NCBI RefSeq assembly: GCF_014595945.1
Contig: NZ_JABXWU010000001.1
Span: 124,001-188,000, forward strand
Direction: 5' to 3'
Source of the DNA: Alkalibacillus aidingensis
Lineage (GTDB): Bacteria; Bacillota; Bacilli; Bacillales; Alkalibacillaceae
Length of the DNA stretch: 64,000 nucleotides
Below, piece by piece: positions 55,670 to 63,694 of the stretch. The notes below the pieces were generated by a model. The model was not told the DNA's origin and did not search any database. It was given only the letters and a program-made list of their open reading frames with translations. The position numbers and the translations under genes were made by a program. How positions within the stretch are numbered: the first letter of the stretch is position 1; each line of letters opens with the position of its first letter.

Positions 55670-56659
55670 ATGATAGGTGTTAAACGAACAGCCATTTACA
55701 CGCCTGAATATACCGAAAGCGCCAGAGATTTAGAGAAAAAAACCAAAATTCCAGAACAAGTTATTAAAGATAAATTTGGGCTAAAGCAAAAGTACATTGC
55801 CGACTCAAATGAACATACTTCAGATTTAGCCATTAAGGCTGGCGAAAAGCTGTTACGAAACGTAAATCGTCATGAAGTTGATGTATTAATCTACTTTGGG
55901 AGCCCACATAAAGATTATCAGGTTTGGTCGTGTGCGCCACGTATTCAACACCAATTGAGGTTAACGAATGCTTATGCATTTGAAGTTATGAATGTTAGCT
56001 CGTGCTTTCCGATAGCCTTAAAGATAGCAAAAGATATGATGACTTCTGATCAATCTATTAACCATATTCTGCTTGTAGGAGGTTGTAAGGAATCACAGAT
56101 TGTCGATTACGATAACCCAAGATCTCGTTTTATGTTTAATTTTGCTGATGGAGGAGCTGCTGTACTTATTGGCAGAAACTCAAATCATCAAATTCTTGAT
56201 TCGGGGATTATTACGGATGGATCGTTTTCAGAGGATGTGTTCGTTCCAGCTGGGGGAACAGTTTATCCTGCGAGCATTGAGACGGTTGAAAAAAGACAGC
56301 ATTATATAGATGTTCCTCACCCAAAGTCTATGAAGGAGAGGTTAGACAAAGTTACCGTAGATAATTTTATCAAATCAGTGTCACTTGCATTAGAAAAAAG
56401 TGGCCTAAGCATAGATGATATTGACTGGTTATTACCACTTCATACTAAAAGATCAATGTTTGAGTTGTTAATTAAACGACTTAATCTAACTCCTGAACAG
56501 ACTGTTTACTTAGATGAATACGGTCATATGTCAGCTTTAGATCCTTGTTATGGCCTTCATTTACTCGAACAGAGAGGTGATGTTAAGAAAGGGGATATTA
56601 TTATCACCATGTCTGCAGGTACAGGGTATACATGGGCGTCAACGGTCATTAGGTGGTGA
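55670..56659 (+). CDS. KAS III-like thiolase-fold protein A
   Basis: A 329-residue thiolase-superfamily protein with the beta-ketoacyl-ACP synthase III outline. Cys112 (NVSSCFPIAL) aligns with the nucleophile, His258 (PLHTKRS) lies in the His motif, and His286 (EYGHMSALD) stands where KAS III has Asn (GNTSAAS). The family ending, SAGTGYTWASTVIRW, is intact. The Cys-His-His set and the LHxKRS motif are shared with protein B at 61777. It may condense or transfer acyl groups rather than start fatty acid synthesis. GAAAGGGG precedes the ATG; 44 bp after the ligase. Confidence 0.8.
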   Translation: MIGVKRTAIYTPEYTESARDLEKKTKIPEQVIKDKFGLKQKYIADSNEHTSDLAIKAGEKLLRNVNRHEVDVLIYFGSPHKDYQVWSCAPRIQHQLRLTNAYAFEVMNVSSCFPIALKIAKDMMTSDQSINHILLVGGCKESQIVDYDNPRSRFMFNFADGGAAVLIGRNSNHQILDSGIITDGSFSEDVFVPAGGTVYPASIETVEKRQHYIDVPHPKSMKERLDKVTVDNFIKSVSLALEKSGLSIDDIDWLLPLHTKRSMFELLIKRLNLTPEQTVYLDEYGHMSALDPCYGLHLLEQRGDVKKGDIIITMSAGTGYTWASTVIRW

Positions 56660-56740
56660 GTTGTAACTCGTGTGTAACTATACTTACTTACACTGTCAAC
56701 AAGCTAAACTAGCTTAAAAAATTAATAGGGGGAATGAAAG

Positions 56741-57946
56741 ATGTCTGTTAAGAGATTTGGCGGACTTTTACTCATTGGCATGATCACTGTTTTTTTATTA
56801 ACTGCCTGTAACTCTGGGGAATCATCAGGCGATGAGAGTGGCCCGATAAAAATCGGTGTTTTAGCCTCATTATCAGGTCCATTAGAAGCTTATGGCGTAC
56901 AGACCCAACAAGGATTTGACTTAGGGTTGGAGTATGCAACTGACGGAACGATGGAATTTGATGGTCGTGAAATTGAAGTCATCTATGAAGACACAGAAAC
57001 TCAATCGGATGTAGCAAGACAAAAGGCGCTTCAATTACTCGATGATGAAGAAGTTGATTTCTTAGTAGGTTCTTCCGATTCGGGTGATACGTTATCGGTT
57101 ATTGGCTTAGCTGAAGAGTATGAAACCATTATGGTCGTAGAACCAGCAGTTGCGGATAGTATTACAGGAAGTGAATATAATGATTACATTTTTAGAACTG
57201 GACGTAATTCATCACAGGATGCTGTAGCAGGAGCAGCAGCAATTGCGGATGAAGGAGTGACAATAGCTACGTTCGCACCTGACTATGCATTTGGTTGGGA
57301 TGGTGTAGAAGCTTTTAGTGCCGCAGCAGAAGAATTAGGTGCTGAGATCGTTTTAGAGGAGTTTGTTGACCCAGAGGCGACTGACTTTACCCCAAATATT
57401 CAACGTGTTATCGAACATGACCCAGATTACATGTTTGTTATTTGGGCGGGTGCAAACAGTCCATGGAATCAAATTGCAGATATGAACTTAGATGATCGTG
57501 GCATCCAGATTTCGACAGGTGCGCCAGATATTGCGGCTTTATCTACAATGGGAGATTTGGTCGGAATGGAAGGGTTTACGGTTTATTACCATGATCTTCC
57601 GGATAATGAAGTCAATGATTGGCTAATTGAACAAGTCGATGAGCAGTATGATACCATTCCTGATTTATTTACTCCTGGTGGAATGAGTGCTGCACTTTCT
57701 ATTATGGAAGCTTTAGAGCAATCTGATGGTAGTACAGATGCTAATGAATTAATTGATGTTATGGAAGGTATGAGCTTTGAATCGCCAAAAGGTACGATGA
57801 CGTTCCGACCTGAGGATCATCAAGCTTTACAAGCATTATATGCTATTACATTAGAAGAGCGTGAAGGATTTGATTATCCAGTTCCGACATTAATACGTGA
57901 GTTATCACCTGAGGAAACAGAACCACCAATATTAAATCAGGATTAG
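56741..57946 (+). CDS. Branched-chain-type (Liv) ABC substrate-binding lipoprotein
   Basis: A periplasmic-binding-protein type I of 401 residues, anchored by the lipobox LTAC at Cys23. Typical LivK-family segments are IKIGVLASLSGPLEAYGVQTQQGFDL and VDFLVGSSDSG. The mature protein is acidic. In other bacteria this family carries branched-chain amino acids, amides, urea or aromatic acids such as benzoate-type compounds. Given the neighbouring acyl-CoA ligase, a carboxylic acid ligand is plausible. TAGGGGGAATG lies before the ATG. Confidence 0.9.
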   Translation: MSVKRFGGLLLIGMITVFLLTACNSGESSGDESGPIKIGVLASLSGPLEAYGVQTQQGFDLGLEYATDGTMEFDGREIEVIYEDTETQSDVARQKALQLLDDEEVDFLVGSSDSGDTLSVIGLAEEYETIMVVEPAVADSITGSEYNDYIFRTGRNSSQDAVAGAAAIADEGVTIATFAPDYAFGWDGVEAFSAAAEELGAEIVLEEFVDPEATDFTPNIQRVIEHDPDYMFVIWAGANSPWNQIADMNLDDRGIQISTGAPDIAALSTMGDLVGMEGFTVYYHDLPDNEVNDWLIEQVDEQYDTIPDLFTPGGMSAALSIMEALEQSDGSTDANELIDVMEGMSFESPKGTMTFRPEDHQALQALYAITLEEREGFDYPVPTLIRELSPEETEPPILNQD

Positions 57947-57949
57947 TTA

Positions 57950-58197
57950 GATAGAGAATAGATTGGCTGGGGCAAAAGGCTTGTCTTTAAGTAACTCCGA
58001 ACAACTACTTCTCATTATGAAGGTATGGAAATATGCAAACATGTGAACACCTGTAGCAACAGAGTGTGGTGTTTTAATCGTAAATAGTTTATATATTTTC
58101 CTAAGTGTGTAGTCATTTGTTTCGGATGGTACTTTTAGTTATGTCCTTAGCCCCATTATTATACATACCTCATTATTTTTTGAAGGGACGATGTCAA
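57950..58197 (+). other. Non-coding gap inside the Liv transporter operon
   Basis: The gap between the binding-protein and ATPase genes holds no supported gene. GGCTGGGGCAAAAGG near 57966 resembles the 5' arm of the terminator at 53422 without its 3' arm. A loose hairpin AACACC/GGTGTT (58046-58073) is followed by TTAAT. The gap could give partial termination. A hydrophobic frame running into the ATPase gene from 58105 has no ribosome binding site. Confidence 0.4.
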
Positions 58198-58971
58198 ATG
58201 GGAACGATCATTAAGACTGAAGAATTATCAATTGCCTTTGGGGGACATTTAGCCGTGAATAATGTGTCAGTTGAGATTAAGAGGAATACTTTCACTTCTG
58301 TTATTGGTCCAAATGGAGCGGGTAAAACAACCTTTTTTAATCTTCTTAGTGGTCAGCTATCACCAACGAGTGGCCGGGTTATTTATAAAGAAGAGGATAT
58401 TACGAAGCAGTCGGTAATTGAGCGAACCAGAAATGGAATTGGACGTTCCTTTCAGATCACGAATGTCTTTCCTAACATAACCGTATTAGAAAATGTTAGA
58501 TTAGCTGTTCAATCTCGGGAAAGGGTTCGGTTTGATTTATTTCGTCATTTTAAAAATTATAAGCAGTTTGAAGAAGAAGCTATGAGTCTATTGAAAATGG
58601 TTTTACTAGAGGAAAAAGCTGAAATTCCAGCTGCAACTCTATCTCACGGGGAGAAGCGTAAGCTAGAGATAGCTATGTTGTTAGCTCTCAATACAGAAGT
58701 ATTACTCTTAGATGAACCAACAGCTGGTATGTCACTTGAGGAAGTACCTGCGATTTTAAATGTCATTGAAAATATTAAAGACCAAGGAGACCGAACGGTA
58801 GTGTTAATTGAACACAAAATGGATATGGTGCTGAACCTTTCCGACCGAATGATGGTTTTATTTAATGGGGAATTGTTAGCTGAAGGGACGCCTGAAGAGA
58901 TTATGAATAATGAAACAGTACAAACAGCTTATATTGGAGGGGACCCAAATGTCACAACAGCCACTACTTAA
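58198..58971 (+). CDS. Liv-type ABC transporter ATPase 1 (LivG-like)
   Basis: A cytosolic ATPase of 257 residues. Walker A is GPNGAGKTT, the signature is LSHGEKRKLE and Walker B is VLLLDEPTAGMS. GRSFQITNVFPNITVLENV is the LivG-type Q-loop region. The signature LSHGE is normal for the LivG branch. The ATG at 58198 has AAGGG upstream and starts the standard N terminus, so the hydrophobic upstream extension of the frame is rejected. Overlaps the next gene by 23 nt. Confidence 0.92.
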   Translation: MGTIIKTEELSIAFGGHLAVNNVSVEIKRNTFTSVIGPNGAGKTTFFNLLSGQLSPTSGRVIYKEEDITKQSVIERTRNGIGRSFQITNVFPNITVLENVRLAVQSRERVRFDLFRHFKNYKQFEEEAMSLLKMVLLEEKAEIPAATLSHGEKRKLEIAMLLALNTEVLLLDEPTAGMSLEEVPAILNVIENIKDQGDRTVVLIEHKMDMVLNLSDRMMVLFNGELLAEGTPEEIMNNETVQTAYIGGDPNVTTATT

Positions 58972-59662
58972 CTTAGAGAAAGTGAATACTCATATTGATC
59001 AATTTCACATCCTTCAAAATGTTAATTTCACAGTCAAAAAAGGGGAATTGACCCTGCTTTTAGGCCGAAACGGTGCAGGTAAGACGACGACATTACGAAC
59101 AATCATTGGATTGAATCCTCCTACTAAAGGCCGTGTCATGTTTAACGGTGAAGACATCTCTGCTATTCCCCCTTATAAAATTGCTAAAAAGGGGATCGGT
59201 TATGTTCCGGAAGATCAAGGGATTTTTTACGATTTAACTGTAGGTGAGAACATGCGAGTGGCCATGATGAAAGAAGATGATGCTACGCAAAAAAGATTGG
59301 AATCCTCACTTGAATTATTTCCTGACTTAAAGAAGTTTTGGAAGAAACCGGGTGGACAATTAAGTGGTGGTCAAAAGCAAATGTTATCGATTGCAAGGGC
59401 TTTTGTGAATGAAACAGATCTCTTACTCATTGATGAACCTAGTAAAGGTTTAGCACCTGTAATCGTAGAGAAGGTTATAGAAGCGATAGAGAAAATTAAA
59501 GAACACACCACAGTTGTATTAGTTGAGCAAAACTTCTATATGGCTAAACGTCTTGGAGATCGTTTTTATATTTTAGATGACGGTTTGTCCGTTCATGAAG
59601 GTTATATGAATGAACTGGATGAAAATGAGGAGCTTAAACGCAAATACTTAGGAATCGGCTAA
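58949..59662 (+). CDS. Liv-type ABC transporter ATPase 2 (LivF-like)
   Basis: The second ATPase, 237 residues. Walker A GRNGAGKTTTLRTI, signature LSGGQKQML, Walker B LLLIDEPSKGLAP and VLVEQNFYMA are LivF hallmarks. Its ATG lies within the end of the preceding gene with GGAGGGG, so the ATPases are coupled. The set binding protein, two ATPases and two permeases is complete, so a working importer is expected. Confidence 0.92.
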   Translation: MSQQPLLNLEKVNTHIDQFHILQNVNFTVKKGELTLLLGRNGAGKTTTLRTIIGLNPPTKGRVMFNGEDISAIPPYKIAKKGIGYVPEDQGIFYDLTVGENMRVAMMKEDDATQKRLESSLELFPDLKKFWKKPGGQLSGGQKQMLSIARAFVNETDLLLIDEPSKGLAPVIVEKVIEAIEKIKEHTTVVLVEQNFYMAKRLGDRFYILDDGLSVHEGYMNELDENEELKRKYLGIG

Positions 59663-59678
59663 AAAGGGGGATGGAGAG

Positions 59679-60551
59679 ATGGAACTTTTTATTAACCTTG
59701 CGATTAATGGGGTTGCCATGGGTATGTTAATTTTTTTAATAGCTTCTGGTTTAACATTAATCTTTGGATTAATGAGCGTACTTAACTTTGCTCATGGTGG
59801 GCTTTTCGCTTGGGGTGCATATAGTGGAGTTTTCTTTTATGTATTATTAGATAATTTCTGGCTTGGGATTTTATTAGCTATTGTAACTGGTATTCTCTTA
59901 GGTTGGATTACTGAATTTTTGATTGTGCGACCTGTTTATGGTAACCATATCAGACAAATACTTATTACCCTTGGTTTTATGTTGGTATTAACAGAGATGT
60001 TAAAGGTTGTTTTTGGGCCGAATATTATTAATGCACCGACCCCTGAATATTTACAAGGTAGTTGGATGATTGGAGATATTACGATCATCAAATACCGAGC
60101 GTTTATTATAGCAGTGGGTCTAATATTGTTCATCGTTATGTACAGTGTTCTACGTTATTCCAAGGTAGGTTTAGTGGTTCGGGCTGGAGTGATGAACAAA
60201 GAAATGATTCAAGCTCTAGGTGTAAATATTAAAAAAGTATTTGTTATTGTCTTTATGGTTGGTTCTGCATTGGCTGCATTAGGTGGAGCATTGTTTGCTC
60301 CAAGCTCTGGTGCTATCTACGCTGAAATGGGAATGGAATTTGGTATATTTGCCTTTATTGTGGTGATTATCGGTGGGATGGGAAGTATTCCAGGTTCATT
60401 GCTAGCGGCGTTACTTGTAGGTATGGCTAATACATTTACTGCTTACTATGTCCCTATTTTATCAATGGTTGTCACCATGCTTATTATGTTAGTTGTACTC
60501 ATCTTCCGCCCACAAGGATTATTTAATGTAAGTGGGGTGTCAAATAAATGA
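59679..60551 (+). CDS. Liv-type ABC permease 1 (LivH-like)
   Basis: A membrane permease of 290 residues with eight hydrophobic segments. GVAMGMLIFLIASGLTLIFG and LNFAHGGLFAWGAYSG near the N terminus are LivH-type. IVVIIGGMGSIPGSLLAALLVG in the last third is the loop that couples to the ATPases. AAAGGGGGATGGAGAG precedes the ATG. Its stop overlaps the next start as ATGA. Confidence 0.92.
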   Translation: MELFINLAINGVAMGMLIFLIASGLTLIFGLMSVLNFAHGGLFAWGAYSGVFFYVLLDNFWLGILLAIVTGILLGWITEFLIVRPVYGNHIRQILITLGFMLVLTEMLKVVFGPNIINAPTPEYLQGSWMIGDITIIKYRAFIIAVGLILFIVMYSVLRYSKVGLVVRAGVMNKEMIQALGVNIKKVFVIVFMVGSALAALGGALFAPSSGAIYAEMGMEFGIFAFIVVIIGGMGSIPGSLLAALLVGMANTFTAYYVPILSMVVTMLIMLVVLIFRPQGLFNVSGVSNK

Positions 60552-61585
60552 TCATGCAGAAGTTACACAAGTCTACATGGATATATTTTGCGATTGTTTT
60601 TGTTCTAATTTTATTGCCTTTCTTTAAAGATGATCGTTGGTTCTTATTTTTAATGATCCAAATATTCGTTTTTGCAATCTTTGCGATGAGCTATGACTTA
60701 TTACTAGGTTACACAGGGATCGTGTCATTTGGTCATGCCATGTTTTTTGGGATTGGTGCCTATAGCGTTGCTGTTACGATGAATCGAATGGAATCAACAT
60801 TTCCTAGTTTCTTATTAGGTGTACTGGTTGCTGTATTTGCTTCTGGAATCGTTGCTTTTCTTGCAGGGATTTTAACCTTAAAGTTAAAAAGTCATTATTA
60901 TGCTATGTTAACTTTGGCTTTGGCAGGAATGTTTTTATATATTGCCGAAAGGTGGCGTTCGGTAACTGGTGGGAATGATGGTTTTACTTTTAGAATTCCT
61001 GAGTTACCAGGAGCTTTACAGGATCATCGTAATCTAGTTATCTATTTATTTACTTTATTTATGATGGTCATTCTTTTCTTTGGAATGAAAAGGTTAACTG
61101 AATCGCCGTTAGGTCGAGTATTAGTTGGGATTCGTGAGAACGACCAGCGAGTTGAGTCACTAGGGTTTCGAATAATGCCTTATAAAGTGTTGATTAGTAT
61201 TATTTCTGGGGTTGTTGCTGCTTTAGCTGGGGTTTTATACGCGATTAGCTTAAGGTTCGTGAATACTCAAGTATTTGATATTGAAGTAACTTTAGACGCT
61301 TTACTAATGACTATTATTGGTGGTGTTGGTACATTAATTGGCCCAATTATCGGCTCAGCAATTATTAATCTATCACATCATTTCTTATCCGATTTAGCCA
61401 ATGTACACTGGATTTTTCAAAGATGGGTTATTCTTTTTGGTGTCATTTTTATTTTAGCCATGATCTTTTTTCCAAATGGGATTGTTGGAACGATTAAACA
61501 AAAAGTTGAGCAACGGCGAATGAAAAGGCGAATTTTAGAAGTTGAGAAGCAAGAGGAATTAGATGAAGGGAAAAAACATGCATGA
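60548..61585 (+). CDS. Liv-type ABC permease 2 (LivM-like)
   Basis: The second permease, 345 residues with about nine helices. SYDLLLGYTGIVSFGHAMFFGIGAY and TIIGGVGTLIGPIIGSAI are LivM-typical. The C terminus is basic and then acidic (KVEQRRMKRRILEVEKQEELDEGKKHA) and lies in the cytosol. The ATG overlaps the LivH stop by 4 nt (ATGA). The gene end overlaps a 59-residue small frame. Confidence 0.92.
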   Translation: MIMQKLHKSTWIYFAIVFVLILLPFFKDDRWFLFLMIQIFVFAIFAMSYDLLLGYTGIVSFGHAMFFGIGAYSVAVTMNRMESTFPSFLLGVLVAVFASGIVAFLAGILTLKLKSHYYAMLTLALAGMFLYIAERWRSVTGGNDGFTFRIPELPGALQDHRNLVIYLFTLFMMVILFFGMKRLTESPLGRVLVGIRENDQRVESLGFRIMPYKVLISIISGVVAALAGVLYAISLRFVNTQVFDIEVTLDALLMTIIGGVGTLIGPIIGSAIINLSHHFLSDLANVHWIFQRWVILFGVIFILAMIFFPNGIVGTIKQKVEQRRMKRRILEVEKQEELDEGKKHA

Positions 61586-61761
61586 TGCAAGAATCTATGA
61601 TTCACTCATTTGTTATACGCTATCAGACTACCCAATATAAGGGTCAATCTTTAGTAAAAGTAAGAGTGACGAACGTGTTTAAAGATGATGATACTTATTT
61701 CGAATCCTTAGAAGATGCTTATCTATATATGAAGCGGATCGTCCAAAAACATATAGAATGA
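61582..61761 (+). CDS. 59-residue small protein in the acyl-CoA/Liv cluster
   Basis: A short frame starting ATGATG, whose first ATG overlaps the LivM stop by four bases, encodes MMQESMIHSFVIRYQTTQYK and onward to a basic end, RIVQKHIE. GAAGGG lies about 11 bases upstream. It ends 15 bp before the next gene and fills the gap exactly. It has no Cys and no membrane helix. The VIRYQTT...GQSLVKVRVTNVFKDDD pattern suggests a small beta-rich fold. Overlap, spacing and codon use like its neighbours support a real gene. No family is recognised. Confidence 0.6.
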   Translation: MMQESMIHSFVIRYQTTQYKGQSLVKVRVTNVFKDDDTYFESLEDAYLYMKRIVQKHIE

Positions 61762-61776
61762 AATGGGGGACCTGAC

Positions 61777-62787
61777 TTGTCAATAGGAATTGTGTCAACG
61801 GGTGTTTATATTCCTGATCGATTTATAACAGGGAAGGAGATTGCAGAAGAATCGGGAATTCCTGAAGACATCATAGCTGAGAAAATGGGAATCAAAAGTA
61901 AGCCGGTACCTGGAGCCGAAGATCACACAGCTAAGATGGGGGTGAAAGCGGCTCGCCAAGCTTTTTCTAACTGTTCATTAGACCCAAAAGATATTGATAT
62001 TGTGATTTATATCGGGGAGGAGCATAAAGAATATCCCTTATGGACTGCAGCGATTAAAACTCAAGAAGAACTCGGCTGTACCAATGCGTGGGCGTTTGAT
62101 GTAGCTTTGCGTTGTGGCACGACTATTATGGCAATGAAAGTGGCTAAATCGTTAATGTTAACCGATCCAGATATAAACTGTGTACTTTTAGCTGGTGGTT
62201 ATCGTAATGGTGATTTTATTCGCTATGATAATCCAAGAACGAGATTCATGTATAACCTTGGGGCAGGTGGCGCGGCTATGATCTTACAAAAAGGCCATGA
62301 GGAAAACGTTGTTTTAGAAAGCTCAATAATGACAGACGGATCATTCTCTGAAGATGTGGTGGTTGTCGGAGGTGGTACCAAACATCCAATGTCTGTTGAT
62401 GTTTTGAATAATAACCAATACCAACTAGATGTACTTGACCCAGGTGGAATGAAACAAAGACTCGAGGAAAAGTCTATGAAAAACTTCCTTAAAGTCATTC
62501 GCAAAGCGCTATCAAAATCAGGATATTCAGAAAGTGACATTGATTATCTAGCTATATTGCACATGAAAAGGTCAGCACATCAGTATGTGTTACAACAACT
62601 TAGTTTAAACGACCATCAATCTATTTATCTTGAGGATTATGGTCATATTGGGCAGATGGATCAAATTCTATCATTAGAGTTAGCTCTTAAAGACGGTAAA
62701 ATTAACAACGGAGATATTGTCGTTTTCGTCAGTGCAGGAATTGGCTATGCATGGGGGGCGACCGTGATCAAATGGGGAATAGAATAA
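61777..62787 (+). CDS. KAS III-like thiolase-fold protein B
   Basis: A 336-residue paralogue of the protein at 55670. Cys113 (VALRCGTTIM) is the probable nucleophile, His262 is in ILHMKRS, and His290 in DYGHIGQMD replaces the usual Asn. The ending SAGIGYAWGATVIKWG keeps the superfamily motif. The region around the Cys differs from protein A, so the two may form a heterodimer or handle different substrates. The start is TTG behind GGGGGACC, giving MSIGIVSTGVYIP, the KAS III-like N terminus. Followed by the hydrolase gene. Confidence 0.8.
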   Translation: MSIGIVSTGVYIPDRFITGKEIAEESGIPEDIIAEKMGIKSKPVPGAEDHTAKMGVKAARQAFSNCSLDPKDIDIVIYIGEEHKEYPLWTAAIKTQEELGCTNAWAFDVALRCGTTIMAMKVAKSLMLTDPDINCVLLAGGYRNGDFIRYDNPRTRFMYNLGAGGAAMILQKGHEENVVLESSIMTDGSFSEDVVVVGGGTKHPMSVDVLNNNQYQLDVLDPGGMKQRLEEKSMKNFLKVIRKALSKSGYSESDIDYLAILHMKRSAHQYVLQQLSLNDHQSIYLEDYGHIGQMDQILSLELALKDGKINNGDIVVFVSAGIGYAWGATVIKWGIE

Positions 62788-62801
62788 AAGGGGGAATGCC
62801 C

Positions 62802-63689
62802 ATGTTAAAAGAGATTGAGTTACCAAACGGAGAGCGAATAGCCTATCGTGAACGAATGTCTGGAGAAAGAGTTGTTTTATTAATTCACGGAAATATGGTC
62901 TCCTCTAAGCATTGGGATCTACTCATGAAGTCACTGGATGAAACGTATTCGTTAATTGCACTTGATTTGCCTGGGTTTGGACAATCAACTTACCGACATA
63001 AAATAAAAAGTATCAAAGACTTTTCAGATACTGTTCGACAGTTTATTAAAGCTGTAGATATTAACCCTTGTGCTATCCTTGGCTGGTCTATGGGTGGAGC
63101 GATTGCCATGCAATATTGTGCCGATTATCCAAATGGATGCGACAAGTTATTATTACTAGCTTCAGGCTCTACTAGAGGGTACCCATTTTATGCGACCAAC
63201 TCTGATGGCACCCCAAACCTTGATCAGCGAATGAAGACGTACGAAGAGGTCAAGCAAGACCCGGTCAAAACACTAGCGATGGAAACAGCTCAACGCAATA
63301 AGGATAAAGAAACGATGCGTATGGTTTGGGATGCTGCTATTTACACACAAAATAAACCACAACCAGATCTTTACGATGAATACTTGGAGGATATTCTTAC
63401 TCAACGAAATATTGCCGAGTGCTATCATGCTTTAAACCAATTTAACATCAGTCATGTTCATAATGGTTTAGTTGAGGGGACGGGTGAAGTTGATCAAATT
63501 CAAGTACCTGTTTTAGTTATGCATGGAAACCTTGATTATGTTGTATTAGACCATATGAAGAATGAAATCTTAGAAGATCTAAAAGGTGAGGTTGAGTATG
63601 TTGAATTAACAGGTTGTGGTCATTCACCAATGATTGACAACCTTGAATTATTGACTTCTACAATTGAGGAATTCTTAGGAAAGGAATGA
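62802..63689 (+). CDS. Alpha/beta hydrolase
   Basis: A 295-residue cytosolic alpha/beta-fold hydrolase. The oxyanion region is LLIHGNMVSSKHWD, the nucleophile elbow is GWSMGG with Ser96, the acid is probably in HGNLDYVV, and the catalytic His is in GCGHSPMID near 274. It resembles 3-oxoadipate enol-lactonase-type or intracellular polyhydroxyalkanoate depolymerase-type hydrolases, but cannot be assigned further. The ATG at 62802 has AAAAGGGGG at suitable spacing; longer frames overlap the previous gene. A CoA-thioester, lactone or ester substrate made by the cluster is plausible. Confidence 0.88.
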   Translation: MLKEIELPNGERIAYRERMSGERVVLLIHGNMVSSKHWDLLMKSLDETYSLIALDLPGFGQSTYRHKIKSIKDFSDTVRQFIKAVDINPCAILGWSMGGAIAMQYCADYPNGCDKLLLLASGSTRGYPFYATNSDGTPNLDQRMKTYEEVKQDPVKTLAMETAQRNKDKETMRMVWDAAIYTQNKPQPDLYDEYLEDILTQRNIAECYHALNQFNISHVHNGLVEGTGEVDQIQVPVLVMHGNLDYVVLDHMKNEILEDLKGEVEYVELTGCGHSPMIDNLELLTSTIEEFLGKE

Positions 63690-63694
63690 TAGTT

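Noticed and set aside
58105-58197. Hydrophobic N-terminal extension of the LivG-like ATPase
   Set aside because: ATPase subunits of this family have no such helix, and the ATG at 58198 has its own binding site.
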